Shown here piece by piece: positions 57,053-64,000 of a stretch of 64,000 nt of DNA. The translations under genes and the position numbers were made by a program. This DNA comes from Stratiolaelaps scimitus. Lineage: Eukaryota > Arthropoda > Arachnida > Mesostigmata > Laelapidae. The notes beneath the pieces are model-generated. The model had not been told where the DNA came from, made no database searches, and saw only the letters and a list, made by a program, of their open reading frames with translations. Numbering within the stretch: position 1 is the first letter of the stretch; each line of letters starts with the position of its first letter. The DNA lies in assembly GCA_019614645.1 (NCBI GenBank), contig JABWDB010000015.1:3224001-3288000 (forward strand), written 5' to 3'.

Positions 57053-57220
57053 ATGGACGATCTCTGCCGGATTTCAGAAGTGGAAGGCTATCTCCGCAGT
57101 ATGATTGAGGAGCGGTACTTCGCGGCACTTGCCAGCGGTGCCACCGGCCTCCGTGCCGGACGACAGCAGTCGTTTGCTGATACTGTCGCGTTCCATGATC
57201 ATACACTACGGCTGATTTGA
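57053..57220 (+). CDS. Candidate small ORF, unknown 55-aa protein
   Basis: ATG at 57053 to TGA at 57218-57220. The protein is mixed, with an amphipathic helix-like first half (for example SEVEGYLRSMIEERYFAAL) and an Ala/Gly/Arg middle. About 40% of codons begin with G, a strong RNY-like pattern, and this frame is the most coding-like short one in the window. A CTCCCGCTCAG acceptor-like string follows the stop. No family was recognised. It could be an exon or a microprotein. Confidence 0.28.
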   Translation: MDDLCRISEVEGYLRSMIEERYFAALASGATGLRAGRQQSFADTVAFHDHTLRLI

Positions 57221-57523
57221 TCTCCCGCTCAGTGCCTCAAAACCAGTGTTTATAGGAATGTCCTATGGGATTGAGAGGCACAATGCCGAGATGGCTCAAC
57301 ACAGAACGAGCTTCATGTGATAGCGTCTTCTTCTCAACCCCGCCGTTTGCCATGTCGGACTCGGGCCCATGTCACAGGCGTAACGCAGGTATTTACCATA
57401 CATGCACCGGTTGTACGACGAACCAGAGCCAATATACGTCCAAACTGCAATCAACGTAGATGCTGTTGACTGACACGTTACGCATGACATGATCGACCCT
57501 AATCGACGCGACGGTCGAAATGA

Positions 57524-57763
57524 ACCAGACAACCAGCTCGTTTTGGTTTTCCACTTCTCCCTGACACCGTGTCAGTGACACGATGCGTCATCGACGCCAC
57601 TGCTCAAGTCGTTTGTGACAAGGGTCATGAACTAAGCGGCCATCGTGCTGAACTTCGTGTAGGCATATCTACTATTTACAAGGGTATATATGCGGCGGAG
57701 CAGATCTGTAGATTCGTCGTGACGATGATGGACGTACCCGAAGTCCTTCATCTTTCAACCTAA
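57524..57763 (+). CDS. Candidate exon, unknown protein
   Basis: Eighty codons are open from after a TGA (57521-57523) to a TAA at 57761-57763, with no ATG at the start. Composition is mixed with many Val and G-first codons. It could be linked by splicing to the frames at 57053 and 58057 on the same strand, but no donor-acceptor pair was established. No family was recognised. Confidence 0.17.
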   Translation, partial: TRQPARFGFPLLPDTVSVTRCVIDATAQVVCDKGHELSGHRAELRVGISTIYKGIYAAEQICRFVVTMMDVPEVLHLST

Positions 57764-58056
57764 CGTCGTATCGAAGCAATCATTGCCTTTCGGCAATATC
57801 ATACGCTTCCTCATTGACGACGGCTCGCGGCACGGGAACGAGACCCTATGGAACTTGCACGTAACCGAAGTTACTACCAGATTAAGGGTCAAACGTGATA
57901 AGGATCTTGTCTGAACCCGTCGTTTCGGTGGCAAACATAACTACCATCGCAAGAATATATTATATTGTAGCTTTCAAACGGTCGATATTTTTTCGGTGTC
58001 TACTTTAGTAATTTCTCCCTTAAGACAGACCAGCAGGCTCATCGTCATTACCTTGC

Positions 58057-58470
58057 GTGATTACCAACGCTAATGATGTCGGATGCGATCGAACTGTGCA
58101 GGCCAGATATAAGACAACACCTTATCTATGCATAAATCAAATATCGGACGTTATCTCGCACCGGCCGGTACTAATAGGTGCTGCGTGCGGGGTGATTGTG
58201 CCATCGGGAGTGTGGCGGCGCCTGCAATCAACGCAGATCAGGGAGGCGTTCATTAAATTCGTCTCTCGCGTCACCGAGGAAGATAAACACCGTTTGCTGG
58301 GCTTTGTGTCGATCTTCTTGCGCGCGTTGGCGATGGCCGTCTCCACTTGCGTCTTACAGTGTCTCGTTCGCGGGTCGTCTCACACGTCCATCGGCGAGTT
58401 TCGACTGAGAGGAGATATCGACAACATCGTCTCCGTTACCGCCGCATTCATGCCGCGTACGGCGCGATAA
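58057..58470 (+). CDS. Candidate exon with in-register antisense open frame
   Basis: The plus frame is open for 137 codons to TAA at 58468-58470. Its second half (from about residue 50) has an amphipathic, helix-like pattern (QIREAFIKFVSRVTEEDKHR), then a Leu/Val/Ala-rich stretch that could be a membrane segment. A CAG at 58237-58239 may be an acceptor. The minus strand is open in the codon-aligned register from 58589 to 58137, broken by a single TGA at 58380-58382, and also looks protein-like. Only one strand is likely to code. No family was recognised for either. Confidence 0.2.
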   Translation: MITNANDVGCDRTVQARYKTTPYLCINQISDVISHRPVLIGAACGVIVPSGVWRRLQSTQIREAFIKFVSRVTEEDKHRLLGFVSIFLRALAMAVSTCVLQCLVRGSSHTSIGEFRLRGDIDNIVSVTAAFMPRTAR

Positions 58471-58589
58471 GCATCCTCCCGCTGATCAGCCGTACGATCC
58501 CGGGGGCGGGACGCAAGCCGGGGTTGACACCCGCTGGCGAGCGCCCCACGCCCCCCAGAAACCCACCCAACGCGCTTCATTCCCATCAA

Positions 58590-61500
58590 TTGCCTTCAAC
58601 CCCAATCAATTTGATCAGCCTCACATCCATTCGATTCCTACCTGCCGCCGCCTTCGCGTTCTTTTCCCTCCTCTGCAACAACGACCTGCTAAACCCCGGG
58701 TACAGGCGGTTGAGGCTACATTGCCGGCCGACAATCTGCCTCTGACGATGCGGTATCGTTAGGCACGCCGATTTGCTGACTCCTCCGACGCTGCTAATGA
58801 CTCGAGCCCACGGGTTTTCCGATCGACACTAGACGGACACCACCAACATGTTCCTCTTGCTAGGTCGGCACCTGCGGGCTACGCGTTCATTCGCGAAGCG
58901 TACGCGCGAATGATGACCTAGGGAACCGATCAAGTAGTCGAGACACGGCAGTGTCGCCAATTTTTCTCGTCTTTTTGGCTTGTTTTAGTTCTGGTCTAGT
59001 TAGAAGCCAGTTATTAGTTTCTAGCAGCACTTTTCGGGACCGTCGACCGCCGCAGTTCCGTGGCCGATACCAAGCTGTAGTGACAAACAGACAGAGAGCA
59101 CGCTTGTATATCAGCCCCCTCCACGGCCTTCTTGGTTCGTCGCCGCGCCCGTTGTTTGCATTGGTCCTGCAACGGTCCTGCTATATATGTTCCTTTGTCC
59201 TGATGTCGTGTTGATGAGCCCTAACCAGCGATCAAGACGGGGGAGATCGCCTGCCTGCCTCGGAGTCACTCTCGCCACCTCCACGACTTTGATCGTATCA
59301 TGACTTGCGGATAGCAGCAATGGCCGAAAGGCGATGCCGCCGGAAGCAGGACTCGTACGGGGAGTGCCGGGCGAATATGACTTGACTGTGCGCTGGCTGA
59401 CGCTATGAGCGAACGGCATGGAGAAGCTAAGGCGCGCGCGGGGGGGACGCAATCAATCATAACTTTTTGCGCATCTTTGGCTGCTCCCCTTGCCTGACCC
59501 CTCCTGGATCTCAGCCCACGGCCCGGCTGGACCCCTCGGCGCTTCGTCGGGCGCGTTCTACGCGATGAATCGCCAGTCTCCCAGCTCTGCCTCCATCTCT
59601 CCTTGATTCTACGATAGCAGAGTTCTTTCGGTCGCTCTCTCTCTCTCTGTCTCGCTTCTCATTCCGTCACTGGCTATCCTATAGATCCTCGCTACCCGAT
59701 GATATGACATCCCATTTTCTCTTCTGATGCGCGTCTGAAAGCCGAGGCCGACGGCCCGCGGGCTGTCTCCCTGCGCGCAGGATCTAGGCGACGCGTGCCC
59801 CTGAGACAGAGGAGGCGGTGGCGGCGGCGGCGACGCCGGCGGCGGCGGGTGAGGGCGAGGTGCTGGACTTCATTTCGTAATGATTTGACGGGCTTTCAGT
59901 CGGCGGAGTGGTGTCCTAGGCCCCCAGCGACCGACCGACGCCGTCAGAAGGCCCGTTGCCGAGGACAGTGGATCGGCCCACACAGAGGTCCAAGATAGAA
60001 GGCATATAGAGAACAGGCAGGGTATCGCCGAATTGTGGGGATGGGAACAGTAATGGGCCACAGTTCAAGGAGTAGAGTAGTAACGATTCACTCGTTTAGG
60101 TCAGCGACGAAGTAGCTGTAATCTCAACTATCCCGGACTTGTCGTCCGCTGCATCAAATACTGTGAATAGCCGCGAATATCTGACATATTGTAAGGTCAT
60201 ATCTGTTATCCGAGTGTTGTCAGAGCATACTCCTACGGCAGACACTGATGATGTGATCTGCTAGGTGGTTCTCCACGCTGATATATATAGCTGACAATAG
60301 CTGATATATAGATCAATATATTAGTTGCGGTTATTTTACTGACACAACTATTCGAATATATTGTTCTTCGAGATGTAACGCACAGAAGGATTGTGCGTTA
60401 CATTTTCTAAGACGTAGCACATGTTCGCTACCGTGCGTATGATATATTTCGTATCCGCTGCCTCCTGCGACGTTCCGGGCATTATCACATGCAAGTGAAT
60501 GAGCAAACGACATGATGACATCGGCATGACCGCACAAGCAAAGGGTTAGTTGCTTCCAAATCACAAGGCAATCATCGGGGCCAGACCGTCGTTTCAAGCC
60601 GAGACAAGCCTCATCTCGTCTGGGTCTTTAGTCCCCTCGGCTCCATTGTGATGTCGGTTGTATTGGCTGTGCGCGCACCGTATTTTCCATCGTTGTCTCC
60701 CTCTTCCATCGAGGCGTCTAGCGAAGGTCGCCTTGCCACTGAAGTAAACTTAAGATAAGTAGCGCTAAAGCGGAAAACAAGGAGTTGGGAGAGAGATAAA
60801 GTCCCAACGGTCGGTCGGCGCTTCGTCGACTGCAATCAATCATAACTTCACGCCGAGCATCCATCGCGGTCTCCCACTCGGTTTCTTATCATTGGCAGCC
60901 TTTTTTTTTTTGTGTCCTTTCGACATACATGCACTATTGGTAGTCTGCGGTGACAACGACGGTGGTAGTGGGGCACCGACTCACTTCCTTCGGGCACCCT
61001 TTCGGCTGGTCGTCCGAGCCGTTCAAGTCGGGCAGGACGAGCGGGATCTAGGGGATTTCGAGGAGATCCGGCACAGCGATAAATAGGCATGGAGACGCCG
61101 CCTGGCTTTTTCCTGCTTCTTGTCACCCCTCAAGTCTGCCGTCCTCGACGGCTGCTGTGGCGGTTGGTAGCTGACAAATGTCGCTGAGGAGGACGTCGCC
61201 GAACGGCAGAACATTGGCAGTCGTTGCCTTTTTCGTCGTCGAACGACTCAGTGGGAATTGCCGCTGGTGATGCGGTCAGTCTCGCGAGAGTCTGCGAGCG
61301 ACGACGAGAGAGCGTGGAAGGATTGGAGGCCTCGGTGCTAAGAAACAAAAACGCTCTTGCTGCTCGATACGAATACACTCACTCTATATATAAAGGTGGA
61401 CAAGTCGAATCCGCTGGAGTTCGGTGACAACGCAGGCAGCCTACAAAACATGGTGCAGGGATATGCCCAGTATCAATAACGGTCGCAGAGGCAGGGTGGC

Positions 61501-64000
61501 GTCACGGGAGGTGGTATGCTCGAAGGAGCGCTCAAGGAACCCTTCGAGGAAGCTTGGGTTACCCCTGGCCAGTCAGCCAAAGCCACTATGAGTAATTGGA
61601 TAATGATATTGCAAAGCACTCGATACACACATATATGTGTACATGGTTTAGCCTGCGACGGAGACAGGTCCCCTGGCTAGCTAGTTAGTTAGTTTGTTCG
61701 TTCGTTCGTGGGGCGGGGGGACCGAGATGGACAGGGTCAAATCGAACGGAACACTATGGGAACCCCCCCAGTTTCGTATCTGCATTAGATGCCTGTGCGG
61801 AGTACAGAGGTCAAGTTTCGTGGTTGTGGTTAGCCAAACCAAGGGAAGGGTAAGTTAATCGGGGCACTCAACTGTCTTTCCATCTTAGATGGCCCAGGAT
61901 TGGCTGCGTCAATGACTGTGGGGAAGCAGCGTGGGAAGGCCGAGCAGGGAGACACAGTTGAATTGTGGGGATTAGTCGATATCAAAGCAATATGTAACGC
62001 ACCAGATAAATCGCGGTCGGCTAAACAAGTAAGGTATTGCCTTATAATGTTATGACTGATGTGCCCACCTCGTTGGCCCCTCTGGTGGTGATTACCAGAG
62101 CTAGGTATGATTAACGAGGCACGCGCTTACTACTAATAGACGTCAGGAACTATGACAATAGTTTATACAAGTATTATCAAGATGATTCCGGGCCCATTTA
62201 CATTGTTTCGAAATGGTTAAGAAGTAATTGAACAGCAATAGTCATGACACCGTATCGTCTCGGGAATTATAATCAGTAAGTGTGGTAACATGCGCTCATC
62301 CACCCCAGCCAACACGGCGATGAATGTTGCTTGTTACACAGTCGCATGGGTGAACTACCACTCTGACTAAATCAGAGAAGATCTGTGTGAACAATGAATA
62401 CGGGAGGGCCACAATGGCCTCGGCCGGACGCCCTGTCCCCAATTACGTCACTAATTATTATATATGTATATATACATTAAGACACACTAATTCCAGGACA
62501 AACACGTCATTACAAGCAAATTGCAAATGAGGTCGAGAAATATTACCAGGAAAATATACTGAAATATCCTTTATTTTCGCAGTAGCAATTCGATTAGTGA
62601 TCACCAAAATAGAATAACAAAATAGCGTTATACTCTCGATCGTTTACCCACGATCACCGACACGTTAAAAAAAATGGATTTTCAACCAAAACAAATACGT
62701 TTTTTCTTGTTCGTTGGCGTCGGGCGAGGTCCAATCTCCGTTGATTGCAGCCTCCTTTGCAAGGATATCAAGAAATGCTACTTATTTGTCCATTGGGAAC
62801 GGCCCCGTCGCTGATGACTGTGCTATGGTAATCAGTGAATCATTCCGCATTGCCAGGAGAGTGACAGGCCCATGGTGCACCCCGTTCGCCGATCGGTGAG
62901 CACAACGAGAGGTGAACAAGGCTCTGGTCTAGGCCTGGGCCAAGGTAAGATCGGTTCGTCGAACCTAATGTCTCCATTGCACGCTATGCATCTCATTCGA
63001 TTTTGCATCGGATCTCGGGCCGGACCAGCTGAGCTAGGGCTGCCAGCAGAAATAAGGTAAGGTGGGCCAGTGTGGCACACAGGCCAAGCACCACGTAGCG
63101 CCGAACGAATCATTCGGCGGAATCGAAGGCCACGAGTGCCGGCGAGTGCCGCGACCCTCTTACTTTCATCATCTTGGAAGTAATCAACGGTTCACCATCG
63201 GGAGCATCGAGTTCAGCCCGAGATTGGGGAGGAGTTGGACGCCGGACGCCGTTTGGGGGTCGCCCGTTTGGGGGTGCGGGTGGGACGAGGGCGCGACGAT
63301 GTCGAGGATTAGTCCGCATCGGGGGTCGCGGATCGATCTAAGGCGCGAGATTGTGTGGTTGGGAAGAAGGGGAGACTAGCCAACGCGATCGCATCTTCTC
63401 GATCCATCCGCGCCAGATAGACACTCTCTACTCGAAGTCGTAAGCCTGGCATTTTCCCGGCTCGTCTCTGCTCCTCGCCGCCTATTCCCCGTTAGCTGGA
63501 CACGGTATGATGGCTGATCCTGGATAGTGGGCATGCGCCACTCACGTCCTGCATGTAACCCATCTCCGGGTGACACAGTGTGCCTACTGGCAGTGCGGGC
63601 TGAGTGTACAGGTACAAAGCGATGGGTTAGGCGCGCACATCCCGGTGGCTCGATATCCTATTGTATTGTGTATCATCTTTAGTTGTTGGATCCGTCATCG
63701 TGAAATGGAGGGAAGATCGGAAAGCACCGAACGAGGACAGGAGGGACGATTCAATAGCTCTGCACCGTATAGCTGAGCTTTTGTAAATAGATTTATTAAT
63801 TGATTAATGATCACCTTTACCTCATACTGTTCGTATATAAGTATTGCTGAGTACTTTAAAAAATAGATACACATACATATCTAAATTTGAGTTGGAAATA
63901 TGCGCACATAGCTTGCTTGGATAGCAGCATGGTCTTCACTTGAAACTATATCTTAGAGATATAATAGATAATTTTAATAATAATAATTAATTTAATAATT
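58590..64000. other. Mostly non-coding right end
   Basis: A CT tract lies near 59636-59653 and (GGC)n near 59813-59848. (TTAG)/(TTCG) tetranucleotide runs lie at about 61678-61708. AT-rich parts lie at 62.4-62.7 kb and 63.77-64.0 kb. At 62.67-62.90 kb two plus frames are open at once, both mildly protein-like. Donor-like GTAAG strings occur near 62945 and 63056. No gene was recognised. Confidence 0.4.
60373..60403 (+). other. 12-bp perfect hairpin with 7-nt loop
   Basis: ATGTAACGCACA (60373-60384) and TGTGCGTTACAT (60392-60403) are exact reverse complements around GAAGGAT. G-U and A-T pairs could extend the stem slightly. The first eleven bases recur at 61992-62002 as ATGTAACGCAC without a partner arm. 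It is too short for a miRNA precursor as seen. It may be a mini inverted repeat or a regulatory hairpin. Confidence 0.7.

Noticed and set aside
62673..62899. Two protein-like plus frames open at once after an A8 run
   Set aside because: They exclude each other, neither has a motif or border, and this kind of double openness is common in the window.

Overview
This window looks like animal nuclear DNA. There are no operon-like gene runs and no long intron-free coding regions. Simple-sequence repeats are very dense: roughly 25 (TA)n arrays, many CAG/CTG, CCG/CGG and AAC arrays, and GA/CT tracts. It also holds pieces of non-LTR retrotransposons and tRNA-derived SINE-like units. The retrotransposon C-terminal zinc-knuckle type (CX2CX9HX4C) and the repeat landscape would suit an arthropod, but nothing here fixes the taxon. 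Overall composition is near 50% GC, with GC-rich blocks (about 0.3-2.2, 12.2-13.1, 19-21.5, 36-38 and 55-59 kb) alternating with AT-rich ones (about 2.5-3.5, 10.2-10.6, 30.6-31.2, 44.7-45.0, 52.0-52.7, 62.4-62.7 and 63.7-64.0 kb).

The most secure content is mobile-element debris. One non-LTR family has two copies. A 3'-truncated fragment at 15.3-15.6 kb has a 13-bp target-site duplication and ends in A-rich sequence followed by a (TA)n array. A copy at 45.07-45.65 kb has its 5' part inverted relative to its 3' part, a poly(A)-like tail and 15-bp target-site duplications, which is the structure expected from twin priming. A second family is recognised by a 3' hairpin, GGCTGA-loop-TCAGCC. It occurs at 14.8, 45.7, 46.1, 52.7 and 54.0 kb. 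Two of these copies have clear target-site duplications, and one insertion is only about 52 bp long. tRNA-like pol III promoter regions lie upstream of two hairpin copies, and others stand alone at 27.8, 34.1, 54.6 and 54.9 kb. Three related AATAAA-bearing 3' ends lie at 8.2, 9.9 and 52.0 kb.

No conserved host protein was recognised. Many open frames are chance products of high GC or of triplet repeats. Listed as low-confidence exon candidates are frames with coding-like codon patterns, splice-like borders or ATG starts: 0.61-0.81, 4.82-5.05, 10.4-10.6, 24.05-24.18, 33.84-34.03, 38.42-38.67 (two exons with a 40-bp intron), 49.52-49.92, 50.9-51.16, 55.92-56.20, 57.05-57.22, 57.52-57.76 and 58.06-58.47 kb. 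RNA-seq or homology searches are needed to accept any of them. The window is best read as intergenic or long-intron DNA in a repeat-rich genome, possibly with a few short exons on the right-hand side (49-58 kb).
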